In this document: positions 44,821-55,916 of the stretch, piece after piece
Layout of the letters: every line of letters starts with the position of its first letter
Position numbering within the stretch: the first letter of the stretch is position 1
Origin: Symmetrospora coprosmae
Taxonomy: Eukaryota > Basidiomycota > Cystobasidiomycetes > Symmetrosporaceae
Assembly: GCA_008802785.1 (NCBI GenBank)
Contig: VUYT01000039.1
Span: 1-64,000, forward strand
Length of the DNA stretch: 64,000 bases
Direction: 5' to 3'
Program-made: the position numbers and the translations under genes
The notes under the pieces: model-generated
Seen by the model: only the letters and a program-made list of their open reading frames with translations
What the model was told of the DNA's origin: nothing
Databases searched by the model: none

Positions 44821-45529
44821 ACTGGTCACCGCAATGCGCGCCGAGCAGGCGAGGACGAGAGCGCCGGAGCAGAGCTCAAGCTCGGAGGTGCGTCCGCTCA
44901 CCCAAAACCGCCCCCAGGGCAACACAACAGCAGCAGTCTAACCTCCCGCTATATCGAATTGCACAGACTTTCACAAGGACGGATGTCTGACCGTGTCCGA
45001 GGTCAAGATCCTGCTTGAGCAGCGAGAGCAGGCTGCCGACAATCAGTGCGCCGGATCGGCATGCCTGCGTGCTTGCCGGCCTGTGGCTGCAGCACGCTGA
45101 GATTCGGGTTCTGCCTCTCTGCAGGGTATACAAGAAGACACTCGACTACGTGAACAACTTTGCACGCTTCACGACCAGAGACGGCTGCGGTGCCGTCCGA
45201 AAGTGAGTCCTTGCCGATTCGTACCGGACATCTAAAACCCACCTCACACCGCTTTTGCTTCACCAGGGCGCTCGCAAAGGATGTTACGCTTCAGCAATTC
45301 GAGATCGCGCAGCTCGCTAACCTGTGTCCGAATGATGCCGAAGAAGCAAAAGCTCTCGTCCCAAGGTGAGCTGGCGGTAGCGGATTTCTTCGCGAATGCC
45401 GTCGCCAACGACCGTCCGCATATCCGCTGATCGCATCTGCATGGTACTTGTGACAGCTTGAACACACGCGACGACGATGAGCTGCAGCAACAGCTGAACG
45501 AGCTGGCGGCTCTGAGGCGCTTCCAATGA
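44812..45529 (+). CDS. RPB4: RNA polymerase II subunit Rpb4
   Basis: Five exons: 44812-44887, 44967-45045, 45125-45202, 45267-45365 and 45457-45529, giving 134 aa, close to the size of animal and fission-yeast Rpb4. Exon 2 gives LTVSEVKILLEQREQAAD. Exon 3 gives YKKTLDYVNNFARFTTRD. Exon 4 gives the signature FEIAQLANLCPNDAEEAKAL, and exon 5 ends DDDELQQQLNELAALRRFQ. Rpb4 pairs with Rpb7 in the stalk of RNA polymerase II and acts in initiation, transcription-coupled repair and mRNA export or decay. The ATG sits inside CATG, whose complement is also an ATG on the other strand, where a small leftward gene may begin. Confidence 0.95.
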
Positions 45530-45867
45530 GGGTGGTGTGAAGCGCTTCATGACCCTGTGCCTCGCAAGACTGCGACAAGATTCTCTCAGTGACCATGTTG
45601 TTGTCATTAGCTAGCACTACTCAAGGTCAATGCTCCTTTCAGAGGACATTTACAAGCTCGAGGCATGCCGCTGACCTGGACGCGCGGTTTCCCCTTGCCA
45701 CCGCTCGCACTCAGAGAGGTGATTGTTTTCGGAGTTCTTGGCTGCGGAGCTCGTTTCTCGACCCAGGCCAGTCTAGGACGTCAAGCTCTTCTCCTTCCCG
45801 CTTCCGCACAGCACAGACAAGCCAACCTGTTCAGCTCCCTACACAGTCTCTTCACACCACCGCAAGC
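45530..45867. other. short intergenic, promoter of GH16 gene
   Basis: This 338-bp stretch lies between RPB4 and the GH16 gene on the same strand. It is C/T-rich toward the GH16 start. No other feature is seen. Confidence 0.45.
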
Positions 45868-47701
45868 ATGCTGTCTCCTGTACTGTCCGGAAGCATGGGC
45901 CTGCTCGGCGGCCTCTTCCTCCTCGGTGGCGTGCCTGCGCCAGCGGCCGCCATGAACCTGACTCTGGCGCAAGAGTATACAGGGCAGACATTCTTTGACA
46001 ACTTCGTCTACAATGTGCGTGCTCTCTTCCCTTCCATATCAGCCGCTGCGGCCCGTGCGAGCTTGGGAGACCTCGAGCCATCATCGCGCCCGCAGCACGC
46101 GCCGGATCTCGAAAAAGCTCCAAATTGATGCAGCTTCACTCCCTTTCTCACGATAGGCCAGTGTAATTGACAATACGACGCAGGGAAAGTGAGTGCGTCC
46201 GGGCGCTCGTAGCTGCCGTCCCGGTCCGTTGCTGATCTGGCTGCCTTGATATTGGTGGCGGTGGCCGTTTCCGCAGCATCCAGTGAGGGCCTTTCTCTAC
46301 CAGTGCGGCCGTCGGCACGACGTTGCGTGCTCATATCGGATCGCTTCTCTTCTGCAGCTACCTGGATCGGCCAAATGCTGTAGCCGCGAATTTGACCTAC
46401 ATCAACGCAGCAGGCAACGCCATCATCAAAGTGGACAACGTTACGGACGGTACCGCCGACCCTACCTTCGGCCGCAATAGCATCAAGCTCGTGTCGAATG
46501 CTTCGTACCCGCTCGGTACGCTGTACGTGATTGACGCGCTTCACCTGCCGTACGGTTGCTCTGGTGAGCCCTCTCTTTCCTTCTGTTCCTAACTCGGGAG
46601 GACCGATTCGCTAATCTTGCGACATATTCGCACACACAGTTTGGCCAGCTCTATGGACGCTCAGCAGTGTGACGAAGGACGATGAGGGCGGTGAGATCGA
46701 CATCTGGGAGGGCATCAACGCGGTCGACCGGGCGCAGTATACGCTGCACACCAAGAACGGATGCACGCAGAGCAACAACACGGCACTGCCATACACTGGA
46801 GATGTGCTCAGCACGAATTGCTACTATGGCGTGAGTGACACAGGCCTGGACCGGCAGTTTCCCCCAAGTTGGGCTAAGCTCAGCATCTCGATGTGGCCTT
46901 CCTCTTGCAGGTGAACGGCAACCAGGGGTGCGCGACTGCCGACAACCGGACATCAACGTACGGAGCACCTTTCGCACAGCAAGGCGGCGGTGTCTTCGCC
47001 ATGTTGCACTCAGGCAATGGTATTCAGACCTGGTTCTGGCCGGTGCGTGCCAGGCAAGCTCGTCACCATGCGGAGCTGTCCTGATCATTGACTGGCGTGC
47101 TATCTGTTCCACCGATCAGCGCGCAAGCATCCCGGCCGATGTCACGGCTGGCACTCCCGATCCTGACACATGGGGAATTCCCGTCGCGTCATGGCCTTCA
47201 ACGACGTGCGGGAACGAGAACGAGTACTTTACCGAGCAGAACATCATCATTAACATTACTCTATGCGGTCTATGGTGAGTCCCGAGTGTGGGTCACTATT
47301 GATGAGAGCCGACTGACGCGATTCGTGCTTGCAGGGCGGGCAATGCCGAGGTGTTCGCGCAGACATGCCCCGGGCTGTGCACGGACCTCATTGGCACGCC
47401 ATCGAACTACGACCAGGCCTACTTCGAGTTGGCCTCCATCCGGACGTACTCTGGCGCACCGTGAGTCTCCGTGCGCGGATCATCCCCGACTTATTCCGGC
47501 AACTAAAAAGCACAATTCTGCAGAACTTCGCCGACCATCACGAACGCCACGCAAGTTGCACCCGTCACCAGTACTAGCGCTGGTGTTGGGTCTGCAGCCG
47601 GAGCCAGCGGAACTGGAGCAGCTTGCGCGAGCAGCGCTCTTTCGGGATCTCTGGCTGCTGCTGCGGGACTTGCAGCTTTCGGCGTAGTCAAACTCTTCTG
47701 A
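45868..47701 (+). CDS. GPI-anchored GH16 beta-glucanase-like protein
   Basis: Eight exons: 45868-46014, 46157-46188, 46358-46563, 46640-46830, 46911-47042, 47120-47274, 47335-47460 and 47524-47701, giving 388 aa. A signal peptide (GLLGGLFLLGGVPAPAAA) is followed by the GH16 N-terminal strand FFDNFVYN|ASVIDNTTQGNYLDR. The catalytic ExDxxE motif is GEIDIWEGIN, in which the first Glu is the nucleophile, the Asp assists and the last Glu is the acid/base. YTLHTKNGC, GVFAMLHSGNGIQTWFWPR and WGIPVASWPSTTCGNENEYF follow as in fungal GH16 endo-1,3(4)-beta-glucanases. The C-terminus has a Thr/Ser/Gly stalk and a hydrophobic end (SLAAAAGLAAFGVVKLF), a GPI signal, so the enzyme probably remodels the cell's own wall glucan. 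The 32-nt exon 2 is required by frame and motif. Confidence 0.92.
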
Positions 47702-49019
47702 GCAGATGAGCATAGAGCGTAAGGACATTCAGGCCCCTGCTTTTGTACCATCAGTCTATCTATCTCTATCTTTACCGCAATACTGGTAGCCACCAAAATT
47801 GGGCAAGCTTGTTTGACGGTTCTGTCGAGGAATAATGGTCTTGAGCGCCTGACATGGTTCAGTGCAGCACAAGCTTGAAAGCCGTTGCGTGTCAGTCGTC
47901 ATTGGAGAGTAGGATTCCGTCTGTCAAGTCCCGTGCGCATGCGACGCTGCCTGTCTGTCCCGGGGACTTCAAGATGTTCCTCAGCTCAAGCTGCTGAGCA
48001 CTGTATATACTGTAGCACATCGCAAGTGGAGAGCTGCAGCAGGCGGCAGTCTCATCCATGATCTTCCCGTGTCAAGTCCAGGCACAGCATTCGCGTGTCT
48101 TCCTCGAAGTGGCTGCTGTGGGAACTGAAGCCAAGGAAGCGAGCTGCGCCTCGAGCTCCCAACTCCCAAGAGCGATGCGCTTGAAGCGTGTCAGGGTCTG
48201 GCGCTCACGGCAGTCCGGCAGCTGTCCTTCCGAACCGAGGACCGGCGCAGTTGGCAGTGCGACTGCAAGACGGCCTTCTGCTCCAGATCATGCCGCAATT
48301 GCAAGGGCCGGTGGTCGTGAGAAAGCTGGATGGATGTGCTGTGGGCTGGGGAGAGCGGGGGTTCTTTCCTTCGGTCTTCTTTCTCGCACTGCGGCTGGGC
48401 TTCGGTGTTTCAAAGTGACACACTCGCCAAGTGTGGCGGCGGCCAGCGCTTTTCAAGCGGGGTCGTGTGGGAATTTCCGGTGGCGCCGTGAGAGTCGAGA
48501 GCGGGGCGAAGAGGACTGGGAAAGCGCAGAGGCGCTGGGAGATGCGTGCTGTGCACCACTCAAGCGCCATCTTTCATCAAGCGTTCTTCCTCTGCTGCTT
48601 CTTCTCTTTTCCCTCCCTTCATCCACCTTTTTCTCTCTCTCCTTCTGTCACCGCCAAGGGAATCGATCACCCCTTTTCCGCCAGTGACACATCTCAGTTG
48701 TCGAGAGCGACTCACACCTCGACATCTATCTTTCTGCTTCACTCACCATCGATTTGCCTCAACTTTGGAGAGGTCGATAGCACACAGGTGGAAAAGTGCA
48801 ACCGAGTCTGGTGAGTTTGTCCTGGCTTGCGGGCAGCGCTGCTGTCAGCTCCATGGCGGATCCCCCTCCTCGTCGTCAGGCAGGAGATCCGAGATGACAG
48901 CGCGCGCCGCCCCTGCTGCACCGCCTCAATTTGGGCTGACACTCCCCGGATGTGCGCACGTTCGTCTCTTAGCACATCAAACACATAGATAGCAGACAGC
49001 AGACCACATCAGTACAACG
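47702..49019. promoter_or_regulatory. long upstream region of the Ca2+-ATPase gene
   Basis: About 1.3 kb without a supportable gene. A strong pyrimidine tract (about 48570-48660, dense TTCTCTCT and CCCTCC runs) resembles the CT-box leader of highly expressed fungal genes. A GTGAGTTTGT at 48811, after CCGAGTCTG, followed by acceptor-like ATAG/ACAG at 48989-48998, would fit an intron in the 5' untranslated region. The same donor-like GTGAGTTTG occurs upstream of the GH26-like gene at 11377. Only transcript data can confirm either. Confidence 0.4.
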
Positions 49020-52000
49020 ATGTCTGCACCAGCACTCACCGTGACGCCCAGTCAGGGGCGCAACGGCGGAGGCAACGCTGCCGATTACCCCCCTTCATCG
49101 CCCACAAACACGTCGTCCGGCGCGAGCCATGGCGGCAAATCGCCCATCAACAACGGCAAGAGCAATGGCGACTCCAAGTTCATGAGCTACCTCGACAAGA
49201 CCGGCTTTGCCGACGTTCATGGCCCTCGCGCCGTCGAGCAGCAGGCCGGACTTGGCGGCGAGAAGGCTGGACCCGTTACGGTTGTCCGCCGGACGGGACC
49301 CCTCCGCCGCATCCCTCTGCTCAAGTACATGGCTCCCAAGGAGGAGATTGTCGAAGAGCCAGAGGTCGAGGAGTCTGACCGCCTCGAGGTGGCAGAACTG
49401 CCAGACCCGACGCCCGAGCAGATGGGCCCTTTCAAGGGTGCCGAGCCGATCATGCTCGGCTCGATGGTCCACGACAAGTTCCTCAACGTCGTGCAGGAGC
49501 GCGGTGGCATCGACCAGCTCGTCGCCGACCTCCGTTCCAACGCGACGAACGGTCTCTCCGAGTCCAGCGCACCCGCCGGCACCAGCATCGAAGATCGCAA
49601 GCGAATCTACGGCGAGAATAGGATTCCGCAGCGAAAGCCAAAGACGTTGCTGCAGCTCATGTGGATTGCCTTTCAGGACAAGATCCTGGTGAGGCTACTT
49701 GCTTGCTTTGTGCCCTGCATTGCCACTGCGTCCCATATTGACGCGTTCTCCAATTACAGTGGCTTCTGTCGGTCGCCGCCGTCATTTCGCTCGCTCTCGG
49801 TATCTACCAAGCTGTCGGCGCCCCGCCCCACTACATTGAATCCCCTGAATGCCCGAACGGCCTGTGCCTCCAGACCTCGCTCGAATGGGTTGAGGGTGTC
49901 GCCATTGTCGTCGCCATCACCATTGTCGTCATGGTCGGCTCGCTCAACGACTACCAGAAGGAGCTCCAGTTCCGAAAGCTCAACGCACAGAAGGAGGCCC
50001 GAAACGTCAAGTGCATTCGCGATGGCCAGGAGCGTCTCATGAGCATCTACGACATCGTCGTCGGTGATGTTCTGCGCCTCGAGCCTGGAGAGGTCGTCCC
50101 CGTCGATGGTGTCTTCATCGGAGGCCACAACGTCAAGTGCGACGAATCGTCCGCTACTGGTGAATCCGATCTGATCAAGAAGTCGACCGTCGACGAGTGC
50201 CTTGCTCAGAAGAAGGGCGGCAAGTTGGACCCATTCCTCCTTTCCGGCTCCAAGGTCGACGAGGGATCCGGGACCTACATCTGCACGTCCGTCGGTATGC
50301 GTTCATTCGAGGGCAAGATCCGCATGGGTCTCCAGGACAATGGCGAGATCACCCCGCTTCAGTCCAAGCTCAACCGACTGGCCGACTACATCGCCAAGCT
50401 CGGTTCCCTCGCCGGTCTCATCCTCTTCTTCTCGCTCTTCATCCGATTCTGCACCAACCTCAATGACCCGGGACAGACCGCCAACGACAAGGCTCAGTCC
50501 TTCATCTCGATTCTCATTATCGCTGTCACCATGGTTGTCGTCGCAGTCCGTGAGTTGGCCCGTTTCTTCCGCCTGCAGACCTTAGCTACAGCCTGCTGAC
50601 TTGCTCACATCGCCTCTACAGCCGAGGGTCTGCCGCTCGCCGTCACTCTTGCGCTCGCCTTCGCCACTCGACGAATGACCAAGGAGAACCTCCTCGTCCG
50701 CGTCCTTGGCTCTTGCGAGACCATGGGTACCGCCACCGTCATCTGCACCGACAAGACCGGAACGCTTACCCAGAACAAGATGAGCGTCGTTGCCGGATCC
50801 ATCGGTGTGCACCTCAAGTTCGCCGAGCGACTCTCGGAGAACCCGGGACGTGCCAACGCCAACACCGAGTCCAGCGCCAACCTCGCCAGCCCTCCCAAGG
50901 ACTTCTCGCGCGACATCACCGACATCAACGGCTCGCTTTCGCCCGCTACACAGGTCCTCCTCAACCAGTCCATTGCCATCAACACCTCGGCCTTTGAAGG
51001 GGTCGACGAGCACGGCGAGAAGTCTTTCGTCGGAAGCAAGACCGAGACCGCCCTTCTCATCTTCGCCAAGAACCAGAGCTGGCAGGACTTCAAGTCGCTC
51101 CGAGACAGCGCTGAGATTATCGACGCCTACCCCTTCAGCTCGGAGAGGAAGGCCATGGCTACCGTCATCAAGACGCCTTCTGGCTACCGAGTTCTGATCA
51201 AGGGAGCCTCCGAGGTCCTTTTCAGGCGATGCGCACGTCACATTACCGTTTCCGAGAACCAGACCAGCGGTGACGTCCAGACCGTCGACTTCGACGAAGC
51301 CGCCACCAGCAACATCGACCGAACCATCCAGTTCTACGCCAACCAGTCTCTCCGAACCATCGCCCTCTGCTACCGCGACTACACCTCGTGGCCACCTGTG
51401 CCGCCCGTCGATGGCCAGGTCCCTTACGAGGCGCTCGCTGAGGACCTGACCCTTGTCGCCATCACCGCCATCGAGGACCCGCTGCGACCCGGTGTGACGG
51501 AGGCCGTCCGAACTGCCCAGGCTGCCGGTGTCGCCGTCAAGATGTGCACCGGTGACAACGTCCTCACCGCCAAGTCCATCGCCCTTCAGTGTGGCATCTA
51601 CACCCCTGGTGGCATGATCATGGAGGGCATCAAGTTCCGAGCACTCAGCCTGCAGGAGCAACGCGACATTGCACCCCGACTCCAGGTTCTCGCCCGATCA
51701 TCGCCCGAAGACAAGAAGAAGCTCGTTGAGGCACTCAAGGCCGAGGACGATGACGAGGAGACCGCAAAGGAGAAGCGTCGACGAGGACAGGAGCCTCTCC
51801 GAGGCAACTACGAGATTGTCGGTGTCACCGGTGACGGAGCCAACGATGCACCCGCGCTCAAGACTGTGAGTGGCATGAGCCTCCCACCTAAATCTGAAAT
51901 ACACTGACTCATCTACTCGCTCATACAGGCCAACGTCGGTTTCGCCATGGGTATTGCCGGCACAGAGGTTGCCAAGGAGGCTTCGGACATCATCCTCATG

Positions 52001-53245
52001 GACGACAACTTTGCCTCCATCGTCACTGCCATCTCGTGGGGTCGATGTGTCAACGACTCGGTCCGCAAGTTCCTGCAGTTCCAGATTTCCGTCAACATCA
52101 CCGCCGTCCTCATCACCTACATCTCCGCCGTCGCTTCCGATGAAGAGGAGTCTGTTCTCTCGGCCGTCCAGCTTCTCTGGGTCAACCTCATCATGGACAC
52201 GTTCGCCGCACTCGCCCTCGCTACCGACCCAGCCGACCCGCAGAACCTGAAGCGCAAGCCGGACCGCAAGGGTGCACCGCTCATCACGCCCGACATGTGG
52301 AAGATGATTATCGGACAGTCCATCTTCCAGATGACTACCGCGCTCGTCCTCCACTTCCGCGGCCGAGATATCTTTGGCTACCACAGCGACCCAGTCACCA
52401 ACCTGCTCGAGTACACGCGCGAGGGCGAGCGTCTCAAGTCGCTCGTCTTCAACCAGTTCGTCTTCTGCCAGATCTTCAACCAGCTCAACGCCCGAAAGCT
52501 CGATCGCTCTCTGAACATCTTCCGCGGCATCTTCAAGAACTACTACTTCATGGGCATCTTCCTCATCATGGTCGGAGGCCAGGTGATGATCGTCAACGTC
52601 GGTGGCCGAGCATTCCAGGTCGTCCGGATTAGCGGCATCTTCTGGGCCATCTCGATCATCATCGGTCTCGTCTCGCTCCCCGTCGGTGTCCTTGTCCGTC
52701 TTCTCCCCACTCGCCCCGTCGAGCGCTTCATGATCAAGTACGCCGACTACCCGGACCCGGACATGACACGCGAGGAGCTTATCGAGCAGCGCTACCGCAA
52801 GAAGAAGCCTTCCAAGGAGGGCGACTTCGACGTCGAGAAGAACAAGCAGACGTACGGCGGCGAGCGCCTCACCAACGAGCTCGGCTACTACTCGCAGATT
52901 CGCAGTGCCCGCCTGCGCGCCAGCAACCTGCTCGGCAAGCGCACAAAGAAGAGCGAGCGTCTTGCCGAGGCCGACGTCTACCCGACAACGCTCATGGCCA
53001 TGGTGCCCACCATGGTCATGGCTACCGTTGGTGGACCGAACGTGCTCAAGGGTGGTGACCGCGCCGGACTTCGCAACCCTGCCGCCATGCAGCCATCGTC
53101 GTCGTCGGAGCACCTCTACCGGGGCAACCCGGAAGTGCACCCGGATACGCAGGCAGCGATGCACCCCGGCGGCCAGTACCTCACGCCAGGACAGCCGTTG
53201 AGCGCATCGCGGACAGGCGACAGCACGGAGAAGTACGCCGTTTGA
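49020..53245 (+). CDS. PMC1: P-type Ca2+-ATPase (P2B, vacuolar PMC1-type)
   Basis: Four exons: 49020-49688, 49760-50549, 50622-51865 and 51929-53245, giving 1339 aa. After a long disordered N-terminus comes the conserved GDPF-like lead-in (RKRIYGENRIPQRKPKTLLQ), TM1-2 (WLLSVAAVISLALGIYQAVG, VVAITIVVMVGSLNDYQKEL), the actuator signature CDESSATGESD, the TM4 calcium-site motif VAVPEGLPLAVTLALAFATR, the phosphorylation motif CTDKTGTLTQ (Asp530), the hinge VTGDGANDAPALK and IMDTFAALALATDP in TM6. This is the plasma-membrane/vacuolar calcium pump class that clears cytosolic Ca2+ after signalling. The basic and Ser-rich C-terminus has no obvious long calmodulin-binding domain. Gene symbol by orthology to yeast Pmc1; several P2B paralogs can exist in fungi, so exact orthology is not proved. 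Confidence 0.95.
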
Positions 53246-53782
53246 GTGAGTGACATCCCGACGTCACCTGTACCACTACGCGACATCGCATCACTACACC
53301 AGCAACCAATCTTGGGTCCCCAGTGCAAACAAACCTCCCCCGTCGTTCGGCGCACCGACATGCTCCACCCTTCCTTCCACCCGTTTACCGCTTCTCCGGG
53401 CTCTTCGTGAGCGCCGCCCACTTTGCTTGTCGTCTTTATCCAATTCTCCTTTCTCCACACCTCCTTATTCGACCTACTTAGATCGCTCGCTCGTTATGAC
53501 ATACAAAAGAAAGCCGCAGTAGCAAGGTGTAGTGCGCCTTCGGGCCTCTGTAGTAGTACCAGTGGTCTGCACGTAATTGAAGCGATGAAGCGAAGCTCCC
53601 TAATGTTATAAGTGTCATGCCTTCCGCAGTTTGCCCCTTCTTCGGGCTTGACTCTGCCTCTCGACGTCGCTACTTGTCCTCATTCGCATCCGAGGCACAT
53701 CACGCGCCCAGATCAAGCTGACCGGACGAGTCACTGCAGTAGAAGTCGGCGCATTCCCAGCACGCGCGCTGCAAGCTGCATA
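53246..53782. other. intergenic between Ca2+-ATPase and SEN54
   Basis: About 540 bp on the same strand for both neighbours. The first half is A/C- and T/C-rich and likely 3' UTR. No open frame is supportable. Confidence 0.5.
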
Positions 53783-55617
53783 ATGTCGACCGATGAGATG
53801 GACGAGTCGCCTCCGGCAGGAAGAGCGGCAGAGTCCCGGCAGATTCGAGGCAGCACGGCAGGAGGAGGAGTAGCAGCAGCGGCGGAAGGAGGGCAGCCAG
53901 CGGGGGAGGACGAGGACGGCGAGGCAGAGGAAGTCCCAGACTGGTTGAGCTTTGCAAAACTCGCAAAGTGAGTTGTGCAGGGTCGGCGAGATGTCCTGCT
54001 CGCTGTGCCAGCCGTGCCTGAACCGACACATCTGTCCTGCACGCAGAACACTGGGAGGCAAAGGCAGCGGCAGCACGACGGGAGACCCCATCATCCCCAA
54101 ACGCGGCGAGAAGGACTTTGAGCCCGCTTCCGAAGACCGCTATGTCAATCTGCAGACCTCGCTGCTCGATGCCTCGCGCGCTGCGCTTTTCACGGCCATC
54201 TCATCGGGCTCCCGACACCACAGCTCGCGCGCGCACAACCGGGCAGTGTGGGATGCGAGCCTGAGCAAGGCGTACATGGTTCACGTCGAGGATCCTGCTC
54301 TACCCTGTAGAGCGCCTGTCGTTGCGGAAGAGGCGACCGGCAAGCCTGTGCCGCAGGCAACCACGCACGGCGTCCATTTCCTCACCATGGGCAGGCACGA
54401 GCCTGCTCGGAAACGGCTGGAGCTGCTGCCCGAAGAGGCACTGTACCTCCTTGAGCGCGGCACGATAGAGTGCTGGACGGGCGAGGACGAGACAGCCGTT
54501 CCTATGTCTCTGCAACACGCATGGTGTCAGATGATTCATGCCGGAGAGCTGAACGCAGAGCGGTATCAGGTGCGGGTTGTATCTATCGTTCGACTTACTT
54601 TCAGTCGGCTCACACGCTCCTCTTCCGCTACAGGTCTACGCTTGGCTGAAGCGTTTGGGCTACACGGTCGTCAGAGCGGACTACCCTCGACCTCGCTCAG
54701 AGGACGCGACGGGCTCACTGGTCCGCCAGTCAGCAGGGGCAAGAGCAATGAGGCGGATAGTCCAGCACCTTTGCCAGCTATCGGCGGGCTTGTTGCATTT
54801 AGCGACTGCTCCGCTCAGGGCTGTAATCAAGCCCGGCCTTACGGCTCTGCAACGCCTTGACCTGGTCGGCAAGGGAAAGCAGCGGTCCTTGCTCGATGGT
54901 CAGCGGTGGTTCTCGCACGGTGAGTACCTGCAGAACGTCATCAAGCGCTATGCTGTGTATGGCGGCTGACGCGAGATTGCGATTCCGCCCTGCAGACCAG
55001 ATATTCACGGCTCTTCAATTCATCCAGTCGGGTCCACGAAAGTCTGCTCTCATGGTACAGAAGCCGGCAGAAAAGCGGCCAGCAGACCCATATCAGGTCT
55101 TTTTCCATGTCTACAAGCCCGTCACAAAGTTCCGCAAGTCCGACCCGCCAGAACCGGACTTTTTGATTGCTGTCATAAAGTGAGTCTCGCAACCCGAAAG
55201 TACTCTCGTCCCTGGACTGACACTGCACCTCGATACAGCGCCGAAACAACACCGATACCAAATCTTCCCTTCTTCGAGAGCATCTTCGACGAGCTGCCGG
55301 AACAGCCAATAGCACCCGCTCCGGCCCCGCGTGCACGACCACCACGACCAGGAGCACCTGCTCAAATACAAGCAGCGCCGCCGAACTCGTTACTCTTCAT
55401 GCTGCGCGACCGCCTTTACGGTTTGCTTAGCATCCAGCGGAGTGGAAGACCCGCCAGAGCGCCTACACTCACCCGACCCGCGCCATTTGCTCGCTTGAAA
55501 GCAGGCAGCAAATCGGCAATCATCGCCGTCGTTGACAACGGTACCATCAGCTATCAGCGCTTTGGGAGCACGGATTTCGGCGTGCTGCCATGGATGGGAG
55601 ACGGGTTTGCAGCATGA
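53783..55617 (+). CDS. SEN54: tRNA-splicing endonuclease subunit Sen54
   Basis: Five exons: 53783-53967, 54047-54569, 54634-54919, 54996-55179 and 55239-55617, giving 518 aa. An acidic disordered N-terminus ends in VPDWLSFAKLAK. The Sen54 N-terminal domain follows: SLLDASRAALFTAISSGSRH, RAVWDASLSKAYMVHV, THGVHFLTMGRHEPARKRLE and the hallmark LLPEEALYLLERGTIECW. The fold continues with VYAWLKRLGYTVVRADY, the inserted disordered region, and the C-terminal endonuclease-like domain (YQVFFHVYKPVTKFRKSDPP, PDFLIAVINA, then SAIIAVVDNGTISYQRFG). Sen54 is the structural partner of the catalytic Sen2 (with Sen34-Sen15) in the complex that removes introns from pre-tRNA. It follows the Ca2+-ATPase by 537 bp and is convergent with an F-box gene. 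Confidence 0.93.
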
Positions 55618-55916
55618 TGGCACAGCGGAGAAGTTATGTTGTTGTCAAAAGCATGTTCAGAGACATCGTTGATCTGTGGCTCTCTTTGCCCAGCGCTCCC
55701 TCTTGTCCTCCCGATTCGGACTGAGCGAGACATTGGGTGTCACACATTGGCCCCACGTTACAGGGTTCGCCCGCCTGCTTAGGCGTCGGCATCCCGCTTA
55801 CTACGCTTTCTGGGGCGTGGACTGACTTTGAAACCGCAGTGCTCGCTGTGCGGCGCAGGTAGTCAGCTCTAACTCCCTTCATGGAGCATCGAAAGGATGC
55901 CGCGCTCTTAGCAGAC

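Noticed and set aside
48058-48687. 209-codon plus-strand frame upstream of the Ca2+-ATPase
   Set aside because: Composition is random and Cys/Ser-rich, it ends in the pyrimidine tract and no homologous motif is visible. Treated as promoter/leader.
50582-53164. Long minus-strand frames (359 and 488 codons) opposite the Ca2+-ATPase
   Set aside because: They are antisense shadows of a strongly codon-biased GC-rich gene. The plus strand carries all P-type ATPase motifs, and the minus products have repetitive Val/Leu/Glu/Asp composition without motifs.
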